The position numbers were made by a program, and so were the translations under genes. From NCBI RefSeq assembly GCF_001494595.1, contig NZ_LN929908.1, forward strand, positions 124,001 to 188,000: DNA of 64,000 nucleotides. The letters run 5' to 3'. The stretch is from Mycobacterium sp. M26. GTDB lineage: Bacteria > Actinomycetota > Actinomycetes > Mycobacteriales > Mycobacteriaceae. A model generated the notes under the pieces. It saw nothing but the letters and a program-made list of their open reading frames with translations, did no database searches and was not told where the DNA came from. Each line of letters opens with the position of its first letter. Within the stretch, counting starts at the first letter, position 1. Positions 26,341 through 35,721 of this stretch are shown here, piece by piece.

Positions 26341-28053
26341 TCAGCCCTTCCTGGAGTCTGATGTCGCCGGCCCGGCAGCTCCGGCAATGTCGAGCGCAGC
26401 CAGGTAGCCGAAGGTCATCGCGGGACCGATGGTGCCACCCGGGCCGGGATAGGTATGACCCATCACCGGCGAGCTGACATTACCGGCCGCATACAGACCC
26501 TCGATAACCGAGCCGTCGTCGCGCAGAGCACGCCCGCGCACGTCGGTGCGGATACCGCCCTTGGTCCCCAGGTCGCCCGGCACCATCTTGGCCGCGTAGA
26601 ACGGACCATGCTTGATCTCGCCGAGGTTCGGATTGGGCTTGTTGGTCGGGTCGCCGTAGTAGCGGTCGTAGGCGCTCTCCCCGCGGTGGAAATCCTGGTC
26701 GACCCCCGAGCGGGCGAAGCCGTTGAACCGCTCCACCGTGGCCAGGAAGGCATCAGCCGGCAGGCCGGTCTTCTCGGCCAGCTCGGCCAGGGTATCGGCC
26801 TTGACGATGACCCCGGATTCCATCCACTTCTTCGGAATGCGCTGTCCCGGTTGCAATCCGGCGAAGATGAAGCGGTCGCGGTACTGCTGGTCGAAGACCA
26901 GCCACGCCGGAACATTCTCGCCCGGCCCGGAGCCCTGTCCGTACTGGCCGCCGTACATGTGATGGCAGGCCTCCACGTAGGGCATCGACTCGTTCATGAA
27001 CCGCTTGCCGGACAGGTTGACGATGATCGAGCCGGGGGAGTTGCGCTCGGAGAGGGCGAACCACGGCGCACCCACCAGCGGCACGGTCGGGCCCCACCAG
27101 GCGTCCTCCATCAATTCCAGCGCGGCGCCGAGCTTCTCGGCGGCGACGATGCCGTCGCCGGTGTTGGCCGCCGCGCCCACCGTCCACTCCGTGGTGATCG
27201 GCGCGCGCTGGTACTTGATCCGCATCTGCTCGTTGTGCTCGAAGCCGCCGGAGCCCAGGATCACCCCGCGGCGCGCCCGGATCAGCTTCGGGTCAGCGGC
27301 TTCCGGTCCCGTGGTGTCGCGCACGTAGATACCGCGGACCACGCCGTCCTCGACGTAGAGATCGGTCAGCGCGGTGTTCAGCAGAACCGGAACCCCGGCC
27401 TTGCGCAGGGCGATGCGCAGCGGGGCGATCAGCGCGCGGCCCATGCCGACAAGGTTCTTGCCGCGTGCGGTGGCCCACATGGTGCGGGCGCCGACCTTTA
27501 GGCTGCGCAGGACCCCGCGGGGATGGCGCTTGAGCTGGTTGAGCCGGACGTAATCCTGTTGCATGACAACGACGTTGAGCGGCACCTTGCCGTAGGCGGG
27601 CTCCAGGAACTTCTCGTCCGGGCCCAGCTTCTTGGCGTCGAACGGCTTGGGCTCGATCGAGCGTCCACCGGGCCGCCCGCCCGGGGCCTCCGGGTAGTAG
27701 TCCGAGTAACCCGGCACCCAGCACATCTTGAGCGGGCTGTTCTTCAGGACGAACGACATCATCTCGGGGCCGCGCTCGAGGTAGGTGTCGATCCGTTCCG
27801 GCTCGACCACGTCGCCGATGATGTGGTGCAGATAGGTCCGCGCGGCGTCCTTCGTGTCGGTCACGCCATCGCGCTTGAGGATCTCGTTGTTCGGGATCCA
27901 CACGCCACCGCCGGACCGTGCGGTCGAGCCACCGAAGTGGGCAGCCTTCTCCACGAGCACGGTGGATAGTCCCTGGTGGGCCGCCGTGAGGGCAGCGACC
28001 ATGCCGGCCGCACCGCTTCCGACGACGACGACGTCGAACTCCTGAGCTGTCAT
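26341..28053 (-). CDS. kstD: KstD, 3-ketosteroid delta1-dehydrogenase
   Basis: 570 aa FAD protein, counterpart of Rv3537. It introduces the C1-C2 double bond in ring A, which with KshA/B leads to opening of ring B. Seen: N-terminal FAD motif VVVVGSGAAGMVAALTAA, GGSTARSGGGVWIPNN, and C-terminal GLYAAGNVSSPVMGHTYPGPGGT, the signature of the fumarate reductase/KstD group. The ATG at 28053 is only 2 nt from the KstR box at 28056-28069, and a TATAAC at 28064-28069 on the minus strand would give a leaderless or nearly leaderless mRNA. An upstream frame to 28128 crosses the operator and was rejected. Confidence 0.93.
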   Translation of the reverse strand: MTAQEFDVVVVGSGAAGMVAALTAAHQGLSTVLVEKAAHFGGSTARSGGGVWIPNNEILKRDGVTDTKDAARTYLHHIIGDVVEPERIDTYLERGPEMMSFVLKNSPLKMCWVPGYSDYYPEAPGGRPGGRSIEPKPFDAKKLGPDEKFLEPAYGKVPLNVVVMQQDYVRLNQLKRHPRGVLRSLKVGARTMWATARGKNLVGMGRALIAPLRIALRKAGVPVLLNTALTDLYVEDGVVRGIYVRDTTGPEAADPKLIRARRGVILGSGGFEHNEQMRIKYQRAPITTEWTVGAAANTGDGIVAAEKLGAALELMEDAWWGPTVPLVGAPWFALSERNSPGSIIVNLSGKRFMNESMPYVEACHHMYGGQYGQGSGPGENVPAWLVFDQQYRDRFIFAGLQPGQRIPKKWMESGVIVKADTLAELAEKTGLPADAFLATVERFNGFARSGVDQDFHRGESAYDRYYGDPTNKPNPNLGEIKHGPFYAAKMVPGDLGTKGGIRTDVRGRALRDDGSVIEGLYAAGNVSSPVMGHTYPGPGGTIGPAMTFGYLAALDIAGAAGPATSDSRKG

Positions 28054-28055
28054 AC

Positions 28056-28069
28056 TAGAACACGTTATA
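28056..28069. promoter_or_regulatory. KstR operator between kstD and hsaE
   Basis: TAGAACACGTTATA, a full match to TNNAACNNGTTNNA. It touches the kstD start on one side; on the other a TAGAAT at 28068-28073 could be the -10 of hsaE, which would leave a leader of about 130 nt. Confidence 0.88.
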
Positions 28070-28207
28070 GAATTGCCCCGTCCGGGCGCTACTGACCCCG
28101 CCTTTCCGGTCAGCGGAACGCTTACCACGTGGGTACCCGGATAGGCCTAGAATTTCTTCCGCCGGGCGCCGTTCGCCCCGGTCATACCGATGAGGGGACA
28201 GCCGGGA

Positions 28208-28993
28208 ATGCTCTCTGTTGCCACGCGTGCAGAACTTGCCGCCGAGCTCGCCGAGGCGGAGCGCAGCCGGGTTCCGATGACACCCCTGACCGCCAACCAC
28301 CCCGACATCGACGTCGTCGATGCCTACGAGATCCAGCTCATCAACATCCGCCAGCGGGTGGCGGAGGGCGCCCGGGTGGTCGGCCACAAGGTGGGCCTGT
28401 CCTCGGAGGCGATGCAGAAGATGATGGGCGTCGACGAGCCGGATTACGGTCACCTGCTCGCCGACATGGAGGTCTACGAAGACGTGCCGGTCCCGGCCGG
28501 CCGCTTCCTGTTCCCGCGCGTCGAGGTCGAGGTCGGGTTCATCCTGGCCGACGATCTGCCGGGCGAGGGCTGCACCGAGGACGACGTGCTGGCCGCCACC
28601 GCGGCGTTCGCCCCGTCGATCGAATTGATCGACACCCGCATCAAGGACTGGAAGATCGCGCTGTGCGACACCATCGCCGACAACGCATCGTCGGCGGGTT
28701 TCGTGCTCGGCAAGGAGCGGGTGTCGCCCAAGGACATCGATATCCAAGCCATCGATGCGGTGCTGACCCGCAATGGCGAGGTGGTGGCCGAGGGCCGTAG
28801 CGACGCCGTGCTGGGCAACCCGGTCACCGCCGTCGCGTGGCTGGCCCGCAAGGTCGACAGCTTCGGCGTCCGCCTCAAGGCCGGCGACATCGTGTTGCCG
28901 GGATCGTGCACCAGGGCGATCGACGCCCGCCCGGGCGACGAGTTCGTCGCCGACTTCACCGGTCTGGGTTCAGTCCGGCTGTCATTCGAGTAA
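28208..28993 (+). CDS. hsaE: HsaE, 2-hydroxypentadienoate hydratase
   Basis: 261 aa, counterpart of Rv3536c. It hydrates 2-hydroxy-hexa-2,4-dienoate, the C6 product of ring A cleavage, to 4-hydroxy-2-oxohexanoate. Seen: GHKVGLSSEAMQKMMG, PRVEVEVGFILADD with metal-binding acids, and NPVTAVAWLARKV. The start MLSVATRAEL matches my recall of the Mtb protein; an in-frame ATG lies 18 bases upstream. First gene of hsaE-hsaG-hsaF. Confidence 0.93.
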   Translation: MLSVATRAELAAELAEAERSRVPMTPLTANHPDIDVVDAYEIQLINIRQRVAEGARVVGHKVGLSSEAMQKMMGVDEPDYGHLLADMEVYEDVPVPAGRFLFPRVEVEVGFILADDLPGEGCTEDDVLAATAAFAPSIELIDTRIKDWKIALCDTIADNASSAGFVLGKERVSPKDIDIQAIDAVLTRNGEVVAEGRSDAVLGNPVTAVAWLARKVDSFGVRLKAGDIVLPGSCTRAIDARPGDEFVADFTGLGSVRLSFE

Positions 28994-29005
28994 GAGGAGC
29001 ATCAC

Positions 29006-29929
29006 ATGGCCGCAGCGGCCAAGAAGTCCGTCGCCATCGTCGGCTCCGGCAATATCAGCACCGACCTGCTCTACAAGCTGTTGCGGTCGGAGTGGCTCGA
29101 ACCGCGCTGGATGATCGGCATCGACCCGGCCAGCGAGGGCCTGGCCCGCGCCCGCAAGCTGGGCCTGGAAACCAGCCACGAGGGTGTTGACTGGCTGCTC
29201 GCGCAGCCCGAGCTGCCCGACTTCGTCTTCGAGGCCACCTCCGCCTACGTGCACCGGGCCGCCGCCCCGCGCTACGAGGAGGCGGGCATCAAGGCCATCG
29301 ACCTGACCCCGGCCGCGATCGGGCCCGGCGTGATCCCGCCGGCCAACCTGCGCGACCACCTCGACGCCCCGAACGTCAACATGGTGACCTGCGGTGGTCA
29401 GGCCACCATCCCGATCGTGTACGCGGTCAGCCGCGTCGTGGACGTGCCCTACGCCGAGATCGTCGCCAGCGTTTCCTCGGTGTCGGCCGGGCCGGGCACC
29501 CGCGCCAACATCGACGAGTTCACCAAGACCACCAGCAAGGGTGTCCAGGTGATCGGCGGCGCCAAGAGCGGCAAGGCGATCATCATCCTCAACCCGGCCG
29601 ACCCGCCGATGATCATGCGCGACACCATCTTCTGCGCGATCCCTGAGGATGCCGACCGCGACGCGATCACCCAGTCCATCAAGGACGTCGTGGCCGAGGT
29701 GCAGACCTATGTGCCCGGCTACCGGCTGCTCAACGAGCCACAGTTCGACGAGCCCTCGGTGGTCAACGGCGGCAACTTCGTCGTCACCACGTTCGTGGAG
29801 GTCGAAGGCGCCGGTGACTATCTGCCGCCGTATGCGGGCAATCTGGACATCATGACCGCCGCGGCCACCAAGGTCGGCGAAGAGATGGCCAAAGAAGCGG
29901 CTTCGGTTTCGGGAGGAGCACACGCATGA
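29006..29929 (+). CDS. hsaG: HsaG, acylating propionaldehyde/acetaldehyde dehydrogenase
   Basis: 307 aa, counterpart of Rv3535c. It converts propionaldehyde to propionyl-CoA, receiving the aldehyde from HsaF through a channel in the complex. Seen: Rossmann motif [17 protein letters not shown], catalytic Cys in [10 protein letters not shown], and NMMV-like C-terminal half with [24 protein letters not shown]. Ribosome site GAGGAG lies just upstream. The stop overlaps the hsaF start. Confidence 0.93.
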   Translation: MAAAAKKSVAIVGSGNISTDLLYKLLRSEWLEPRWMIGIDPASEGLARARKLGLETSHEGVDWLLAQPELPDFVFEATSAYVHRAAAPRYEEAGIKAIDLTPAAIGPGVIPPANLRDHLDAPNVNMVTCGGQATIPIVYAVSRVVDVPYAEIVASVSSVSAGPGTRANIDEFTKTTSKGVQVIGGAKSGKAIIILNPADPPMIMRDTIFCAIPEDADRDAITQSIKDVVAEVQTYVPGYRLLNEPQFDEPSVVNGGNFVVTTFVEVEGAGDYLPPYAGNLDIMTAAATKVGEEMAKEAASVSGGAHA

Positions 29930-30969
29930 GTGCAGACGTTTGGTTCGACGCGAGCTGGGACGTCCGGATGACGGACACCTCGCTGCGCGACGGCTCACAC
30001 CACAAGCGCCACCAGTTCACCAAGGACGAGGTGCAGTCCATCGTCGCCGCACTGGACACCGCCGGTGTGCCGGTGATCGAGGTGACCCACGGCGACGGGC
30101 TGGGCGGTTCGAGCTTCAACTACGGGTTCTCCAAGACCCCCGAGCAGGAACTCATCAAGCTGGCCGCCGAGACGGCCAAGGAAGCCAAGATCGCCTTCCT
30201 GATGCTGCCCGGCGTGGGCACCAAGGAAGACATCAAGGAGGCGCAGAACAACGGTGGCTCGATCTGCCGGATCGCCACCCACTGCACCGAGGCCGACGTG
30301 TCGATCCAGCACTTCGGGCTGGCCCGCGAACTCGGCCTGGAGACCGTCGGCTTCCTGATGATGAGCCACACCATCTCCCCGGAGAAGCTGGCCGCTCAGG
30401 CCCGCATCATGGCCGACGCCGGGTGCCAGTGCGTCTACGTGGTCGACTCGGCCGGTGCCCTGGTGCTCGAAGGTGTGGCCGACCGGGTCGCCGCCCTGGT
30501 CGCCGAACTCGGTGACGACGCCCAGGTGGGTTTCCACGGCCACGAGAACCTCGGGCTCGGGGTGGCCAACTCGGTGGAAGCGGTGCGCGCCGGGGCCAAG
30601 CAGATCGACGGCAGCTGCCGCCGGTTCGGGGCCGGTGCGGGTAACGCCCCGGTCGAGGCCCTGATCGGGGTGTTCGACAAGATCGGCGTCAAGACCGGCA
30701 TCGACTTCTTCGAAATCGCCGACGCCGCCGAAGAGGTCGTCGCGCCCGCCATGCCCGCCGAGTGCCTGCTGGACCGCAACGCGCTCATCATGGGCTACTC
30801 GGGCGTGTACTCCAGCTTCCTCAAGCACGCCATCCGCCAGTCCGAGCGCTACGGCGTTCCGGCCCATCAGCTGCTGCACCGGGCCGGTCAGCGCAAGCTC
30901 ATCGGCGGCCAGGAGGATCAGCTGATCGACATCGCGCTGGAGATCAAGCGGGAGCAGGCCGCTACCTAA
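29926..30969 (+). CDS. hsaF: HsaF, 4-hydroxy-2-oxohexanoate aldolase
   Basis: 347 aa DRE-TIM aldolase, counterpart of Rv3534c. It splits 4-hydroxy-2-oxohexanoate into pyruvate and propionaldehyde. Seen: the metal/catalytic motif [17 protein letters not shown] at the N-terminus, the [14 protein letters not shown] segment and the [13 protein letters not shown] metal-binding HxH. Overlaps hsaG by four bases. A 7-bp GC hairpin follows and reaches into the next start codon. Confidence 0.93.
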   Translation: MSADVWFDASWDVRMTDTSLRDGSHHKRHQFTKDEVQSIVAALDTAGVPVIEVTHGDGLGGSSFNYGFSKTPEQELIKLAAETAKEAKIAFLMLPGVGTKEDIKEAQNNGGSICRIATHCTEADVSIQHFGLARELGLETVGFLMMSHTISPEKLAAQARIMADAGCQCVYVVDSAGALVLEGVADRVAALVAELGDDAQVGFHGHENLGLGVANSVEAVRAGAKQIDGSCRRFGAGAGNAPVEALIGVFDKIGVKTGIDFFEIADAAEEVVAPAMPAECLLDRNALIMGYSGVYSSFLKHAIRQSERYGVPAHQLLHRAGQRKLIGGQEDQLIDIALEIKREQAAT

Positions 30970-30977
30970 CGTGTCGG

Positions 30978-31000
30978 CGCCCCCGGGCAGGATGGGGGCG
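30978..31000 (+). terminator. GC-rich hairpin after hsaF
   Basis: CGCCCCC at 30978-30984 pairs with GGGGGCG at 30994-31000, 9-nt loop. It may end the hsa transcript. The last G is the first base of the rqlH GTG start, so any read-through mRNA would have that start folded. Confidence 0.5.
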
Positions 31001-33087
31001 TGACAAACCGCGCCGACGCCCAGGCCGTTCTCGAGCAGCTGGCCGGGCCGGCCGCGGTGTTGCGTGACGACCAGTGGACGGCCATTGAGGCGCTGGTGGT
31101 GCAGCGCCGCCAGGCCCTGGTCGTGCAGCGCACCGGATGGGGCAAGTCGGCGGTGTACTTCATCGCCGCCAAGCTGCTGCGCGAACTGGGGCACGGGGCC
31201 ACGGTCATCGTGTCGCCGCTGCTGGCCCTGATGCGCAACCAGGTCGCCGCCGCGCAGCGCGCCGGGGTGCGGGCAGCCACCATCAACTCCGGCAACGTCA
31301 CCGAATGGGATGAGATCCACCAGCGGGTCAACCGCGGAGATCTCGACGTCCTGCTCGTCAGCCCGGAACGGTTGAACAACCCCGATTTTCGCGACGCCGT
31401 GTTGCCGGCCCTGGCCGCCGACGCCGGACTGGTAGTGGTCGACGAGGCGCACTGCGTCTCGGACTGGGGGCACGATTTCCGGCCGGACTACCGGCGGATC
31501 CGGACCTTGATCGGCGAACTCGGCTCGGACGTACCGGTTTTGGCGACCACCGCGACGGCCAACGATCGGGTGGTCAGCGACGTCGCCGCGCAGCTGGGCG
31601 TTGGTGGTCGGGACACCCTGGTGTTGCGCGGCGGACTCGACCGGGAGTCGCTGCGGTTGTCGGTGGTGCAGGCCGGCGGCGGTGCGCAACGCACGGCATG
31701 GCTGGCCGAACACCTCGGTGCGCTGCCCGGTTCGGGGATCGTCTACACGCTGACCGTCGCCCAGGCGCACGACGTGGCGGCCCTGCTGCGCGAGCGCGGG
31801 CACGAGGTAGCCGCCTACACCGGGTCGACGGAAACCGCCGAGCGCGAACAGCTTGAAGCCGACCTGCTGGGCAACCGGGTCAAGGCACTGATCGCGACCT
31901 CGGCGCTGGGGATGGGTTTCGACAAACCGGACCTCGGCTTCGTCGTGCATCTCGGGGCGCCGTCCTCCCCGATCGCCTACTACCAGCAGGTGGGCCGCGC
32001 CGGACGCTCGACGGACAGTGCCGAGGTGGTGCTGCTGCCCGGCCGGGAGGACCAGGACGTCTGGCGCTATTTCGCGTCGGTGGCATTTCCGTCAGAAGCC
32101 ATGGTGCGCACCGTGATTCGCGTATTGGATCCTGACCGTCCGCAGTCGACCGCCGCGTTGGAGCCGCAGGTCGATCTGGGCCGGACCCGCCTGGAGATGG
32201 TGCTGAAGGTCCTCGACGTCGACGGTGCGGTCCGGCGGGTCAAGGGTGGCTGGCTGTCCACCGGCCAGCCGTGGGAGTACGACGAGGCCCGCTACCGCCA
32301 GCTCGACGAGGCCCGTCGCCGCGAGCAGCAGGCCATGCTCGACTACCAGAGCACCGACGAGTGCCGGATGACGTTTCTGCGCAGACAACTCGACGACCCC
32401 GATCTGACTGCCGGTGAGCGGTGCGGTCGCTGTGACAACTGCGCCGGGGCCCGGTTCGGCGCCGCGGTAGGCGACGAGGCCGCCGCGCTGGTTCAGGAGC
32501 GCCTGATGCGCCCCGGGGTGGAGATCACCCCGCGCAAGCAGTGGCCCGCCGGCCTCGACAAGCTCGGCATCGCGCGGAGTGGCCGGATCGCCGACGGCCC
32601 CGTGCCGGGCCGGGCCATCGGACGCCTCACCGATCTGGGCTGGGGTCCGCGGTTGCGGCAGCTACTCGACGCACCCGATGCCGAGGTGCCCGCCGACGTG
32701 GTGCAGGCCGCGGTGAAGGTGCTGGCGGCCTGGGACTGGGCGCAGCGTCCGACCGCGGTTCTGGCATTGGACTCGGCGACCCACCCGGTCCTGATCGCCT
32801 CGCTGGCACGCGAGCTGGCCCGGCTCGGCAGGCTGACCGACCTCGGGGTGCTGCAGTACGCCGTCGGCCGCCGCCCGGTGACCGCCGCCAACTCCGCGTA
32901 TCGGGTGGCGGCCCTCGACGGCGCGTGGTCGGCGCCGGACCCCGGGCTCATCGCCGGCGCGGGTGGTCCGGTGCTGCTCGTCGACGATCGCAGCGATACC
33001 GGGTGGACCCTGACGATGGCTGCCCGGGTGGTGCGCGACGCGGGCGCTCCGGCGGTGCTGCCGTTCGTACTGGCCGCCACCAGCTGA
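31000..33087 (+). CDS. rqlH: RqlH, RecQ-like helicase with C-terminal PRTase-like domain
   Basis: 695 aa DNA helicase of the RqlH clade described from M. smegmatis, which is a 3'-5' translocase. Seen: Walker A QRTGWGKS (Lys49), DEAHC box II, the HLGAPSSPIAYYQQVGRAGR motif VI region, four zinc cysteines (Cys455, 475, 478, 481) and a C-terminal phosphoribosyltransferase-like domain with VLLVDDRSDTGWTLT at residues 658-672. The HRDC domain of classical RecQ is absent. GTG start at 31000. Not a sterol gene; it separates the hsa block from the Rv3531c-like block. Confidence 0.88.
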   Translation: MTNRADAQAVLEQLAGPAAVLRDDQWTAIEALVVQRRQALVVQRTGWGKSAVYFIAAKLLRELGHGATVIVSPLLALMRNQVAAAQRAGVRAATINSGNVTEWDEIHQRVNRGDLDVLLVSPERLNNPDFRDAVLPALAADAGLVVVDEAHCVSDWGHDFRPDYRRIRTLIGELGSDVPVLATTATANDRVVSDVAAQLGVGGRDTLVLRGGLDRESLRLSVVQAGGGAQRTAWLAEHLGALPGSGIVYTLTVAQAHDVAALLRERGHEVAAYTGSTETAEREQLEADLLGNRVKALIATSALGMGFDKPDLGFVVHLGAPSSPIAYYQQVGRAGRSTDSAEVVLLPGREDQDVWRYFASVAFPSEAMVRTVIRVLDPDRPQSTAALEPQVDLGRTRLEMVLKVLDVDGAVRRVKGGWLSTGQPWEYDEARYRQLDEARRREQQAMLDYQSTDECRMTFLRRQLDDPDLTAGERCGRCDNCAGARFGAAVGDEAAALVQERLMRPGVEITPRKQWPAGLDKLGIARSGRIADGPVPGRAIGRLTDLGWGPRLRQLLDAPDAEVPADVVQAAVKVLAAWDWAQRPTAVLALDSATHPVLIASLARELARLGRLTDLGVLQYAVGRRPVTAANSAYRVAALDGAWSAPDPGLIAGAGGPVLLVDDRSDTGWTLTMAARVVRDAGAPAVLPFVLAATS

Positions 33088-33174
33088 CACCCGGGTAACA
33101 CCGGCCCCACCACACACGACGTTCCGGGCAGTGGTTCCGCGGTGTAGCGCCGCGGGCCGGAAAGGGAGATCACC

Positions 33175-33561
33175 ATGTTTGTCCGCCGCGCCGTGCTCGG
33201 AGCCCTGGCCGCAGGTGCCGCCTGTGCCGTCGTCTCTGCTCCGTTCGCCGGTGCCGATCCCACGCCCGCGCCGGCCGCCGGCGCCGACTGCTCGGCGGCC
33301 GGCCTATCGTCGACCATCAGCTCGGTCACGGCGAACCTGTCCACCTATTTCGCCGCGCACCCCGACGCCAACCAGGCGCTCATCGACGCGACTAGGCAGT
33401 CGGCCTTCGGCGCGATCGGCGCCTTCAATGCGTACTTCACCGATCACCCGGATCAGGCCAACGACATCCGCGCCATCAAGGCACCGCTGGTCGACTTCCA
33501 GAACCAGTGCGGTCTGCAGGTCGAGCCCGCCGAGGCGCTGGTCGTCATCGGCGAGCTGTAG
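33175..33561 (+). CDS. Secreted hemophore-related (haem-binding) protein
   Basis: 128 aa with a clear signal peptide: MFVRRAVLGALAAGAACAVVSAPFAGA, with cleavage likely at AGA-DP around residue 27. The mature protein is helical, has two cysteines (DCSAAG and NQCGLQ) that can pair, and the HPDANQALIDATRQ and HPDQANDI repeats typical of the mycobacterial hemophore family related to Rv0203. Family members bind haem outside the cell. A good ribosome site (AAAGGGAG) precedes the ATG. No IdeR-type box was seen upstream. Confidence 0.78.
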   Translation: MFVRRAVLGALAAGAACAVVSAPFAGADPTPAPAAGADCSAAGLSSTISSVTANLSTYFAAHPDANQALIDATRQSAFGAIGAFNAYFTDHPDQANDIRAIKAPLVDFQNQCGLQVEPAEALVVIGEL

Positions 33562-34464
33562 TCACCACACCGGCTTGGAGCCGCCGAGCTGGGCGGTGAG
33601 CGAGTCCGCGGTGGCCACCAGCCCCTTCGCGTGCTTGGCGATCTCGGCGTCGGTGAGTGCGCGCCCGATCTGCAGCGAGACGGTCATCGCCTGCCGGTGG
33701 TGATGGTCGTAAACGGGTGCGGAGATGACGCTGACGTCGTGACGCTGGCGCGGCCCGGCGTCACCGGCGAGGTGGACGCGCTCGCCGATATCGGAGATCA
33801 GTTCACCCAGCAGCGCCCGCAGCTCGTCGGGCAGCGTGCTCGACATCCCGGCCATCAGCGCGTAGAGGCGGCGGCCGGCCGGTGTCAGGCGCTCGACCAG
33901 ATAGCCCGACGAGCGGCATTCGGCCACCACACGGTCGAGCCGTTCGCTATCTGTACGCAGCGGGATGGTGGGGGTCTTGGCCAGCCAGGCTCGTAGGGCG
34001 TCGTCATCCCAGAGCACGAACATCAGGCCGACGGGTGGTGCGAACGGGTAGCTCTGACCCACCCGGACCCCAACGTCCGAGCCGGGCGGGCCGACCAGTT
34101 CCAGCAGGGTGATCCGGTCGTCTACCACGCCGGCCAGCGCCGCGGTGGTGTTGAACGCGTGCGACAGCCGGTTCAGTTCGGCGCGAGCCGCGGGATTGAC
34201 CCGCAGCGATTCCTGGGCGATGTGGCCGAGGGTGATCAGGCTGGGTCCCAGGCGGTAGGTCTTGTCCTTCGGATCGCGAACCAGGTAGCCGGACTCGGCC
34301 AGGGTCGTCACGATGCCCAGCACCGTGGGCTTGGACAGCTCGAGCTTGCGGGCCAGTTGGGACAGGCCGAACTGTTCGTGCGGATGCTTGGCGAGGAAGT
34401 CCAGGATCGCCACCACGCGCTGCGTCGGGGGAGAGGAGCGTCCGGACGACTCACCGTTGACCAT
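33562..34464 (-). CDS. IclR-family transcriptional regulator
   Basis: 300 aa. N-terminal winged helix about residues 14-75 (RVVAILDFLAKHP, LSQLARKLELSKPTVLGIVTTL) and an IclR effector domain in the C-terminal two thirds. It is divergent from the Rv3531c-like sterol gene across the KstR box at 34521-34534 and ends back-to-back with the hemophore gene (stops adjacent). Effector unknown; a steroid or aromatic acid is possible by location only. Confidence 0.85.
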   Translation of the reverse strand: MVNGESSGRSSPPTQRVVAILDFLAKHPHEQFGLSQLARKLELSKPTVLGIVTTLAESGYLVRDPKDKTYRLGPSLITLGHIAQESLRVNPAARAELNRLSHAFNTTAALAGVVDDRITLLELVGPPGSDVGVRVGQSYPFAPPVGLMFVLWDDDALRAWLAKTPTIPLRTDSERLDRVVAECRSSGYLVERLTPAGRRLYALMAGMSSTLPDELRALLGELISDIGERVHLAGDAGPRQRHDVSVISAPVYDHHHRQAMTVSLQIGRALTDAEIAKHAKGLVATADSLTAQLGGSKPVW

Positions 34465-34520
34465 TGCAGAATCGTACCTTCTTGTTCCAGATATGAACCG
34501 ATATGCCGGTTGACTCGGGT

Positions 34521-34534
34521 TAGAACACGTTCTA
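34521..34534. promoter_or_regulatory. KstR operator upstream of the Rv3531c-like gene
   Basis: TAGAACACGTTCTA, with perfectly complementary 6-base arms (TAGAAC/GTTCTA), matching TNNAACNNGTTNNA. Lies in the gap between the IclR gene and the Rv3531c-like gene. Confidence 0.9.
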
Positions 34535-34590
34535 CTGTCGGTTCAGCAGACGTACCGGTGCGGTCGAATATTGAAACGCGAGGGCAGTCG

Positions 34591-35718
34591 ATGTACACAC
34601 AACCGCTGGCGGAAGCCATCGCCGAGGCCGAGCGTCTCGTCACCGAAGCCTCGTTCATCGAAAGCGAGGCCGACCTGCTGGAGGGCCTGCAGTATCTGGC
34701 GGGCTGCATCGCCGCCTGCACGCACGTCGCCTTCGACTACGACCGCGACCACCCGTTCCTGCATTCCGGCACCGGGCCGTTCACCAAGATGGGTCTGGAC
34801 AACCCGGACACCATGTACTTCGGCACCCGCGTGGTGGCAGGCAAGGAGTATGTCGTCACCGGGACCCGGGGCACCACCACCGACGTCAGCTTCCAACTGC
34901 TCGGTGGTGAGTACACCGACGAGGTGGTGCCGGACAGCGAGACCGCGTTCGACGACCGTCGTCTCGACATCGCCGAGGACGGCACCTTCGAGTGGCGCTT
35001 CACGCCGGACACCAACGCGCAGTTGGTGATTCGCGAGGTGTACAACGACTGGGCAGCGCAGCGCGGCAGCTTTGCGATCGCCCGCACCGATACCGCCGGC
35101 ACCGCGCCGCCGCCGCTGACCGCCGAACTCATCCACAAGCGGTACGCGACCGCGGGTAAGCAACTGGTGCAGCGGGTCAAGACCTGGCTGCAGTTCCCGA
35201 AGTGGTTCTACGACAACCTGCCGGTCAACACGCTGACCGCACCGCGGCTGACGCCGGGCGGGCTGGCCACCCAGTACTCGTCGGTCGGCCACTACGACCT
35301 GGCTCCGGGGCAGGCACTCATCCTGACCCTGCCCGAGACCGACGCCCCCTACCTGGGCTTCCAGCTCGGCAGCCTCTGGTACATCTCGCTCGACTACATC
35401 AATCATCAGACTTCGCTGAACGGCACTCAGGCGCAAGCTGATCCGGACGGCAAGATCCGCATCGTCGTCTCCGACGAGAACCCCGGTGTGACCAACTGGG
35501 TCGAGACGCTGGGGCACCGCAAGGGCTATCTGCAGTTCCGTTGGCAGCGGGTGTCACGTGAACTGACCGCGGCCGACGGGCCCACCCTGGAGCTGGTCGA
35601 CCTCGACGCAGTGGCGGGCAAGCTGCCCTACTACGAGCACAACAAGATCTCCGAAGAAGGCTGGCGTGAGCGGATCGCGCTGCGCCAGAAACTCATTGGC
35701 AACAGGATGGTGGGATAG
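34591..35718 (+). CDS. Conserved protein, Rv3531c-like
   Basis: 375 aa, the length I recall for Rv3531c, a KstR-regulon protein of unknown function. Seen: a helical N-terminus (EAIAEAERLVTEASFIESEADLLEGLQYL) followed by a beta-rich region including VVAGKEYVVTGTRGTTTDVSFQ and ETDAPYLGFQLGSLWYISLDY, a pattern reminiscent of DUF1214/DUF1254-type proteins. No signal peptide. The ATG at 34591 is the first start after the KstR box; the frame opens far upstream but that part is antisense to the IclR gene. First gene of a three-gene operon. Confidence 0.8.
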   Translation: MYTQPLAEAIAEAERLVTEASFIESEADLLEGLQYLAGCIAACTHVAFDYDRDHPFLHSGTGPFTKMGLDNPDTMYFGTRVVAGKEYVVTGTRGTTTDVSFQLLGGEYTDEVVPDSETAFDDRRLDIAEDGTFEWRFTPDTNAQLVIREVYNDWAAQRGSFAIARTDTAGTAPPPLTAELIHKRYATAGKQLVQRVKTWLQFPKWFYDNLPVNTLTAPRLTPGGLATQYSSVGHYDLAPGQALILTLPETDAPYLGFQLGSLWYISLDYINHQTSLNGTQAQADPDGKIRIVVSDENPGVTNWVETLGHRKGYLQFRWQRVSRELTAADGPTLELVDLDAVAGKLPYYEHNKISEEGWRERIALRQKLIGNRMVG

Positions 35719-35721
35719 GTC

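Noticed and set aside
29995..31950. Minus-strand open frame of 651 codons
   Set aside because: Antisense to hsaF and rqlH, with low-complexity His/Gly/Val-rich composition and no recognisable domain.
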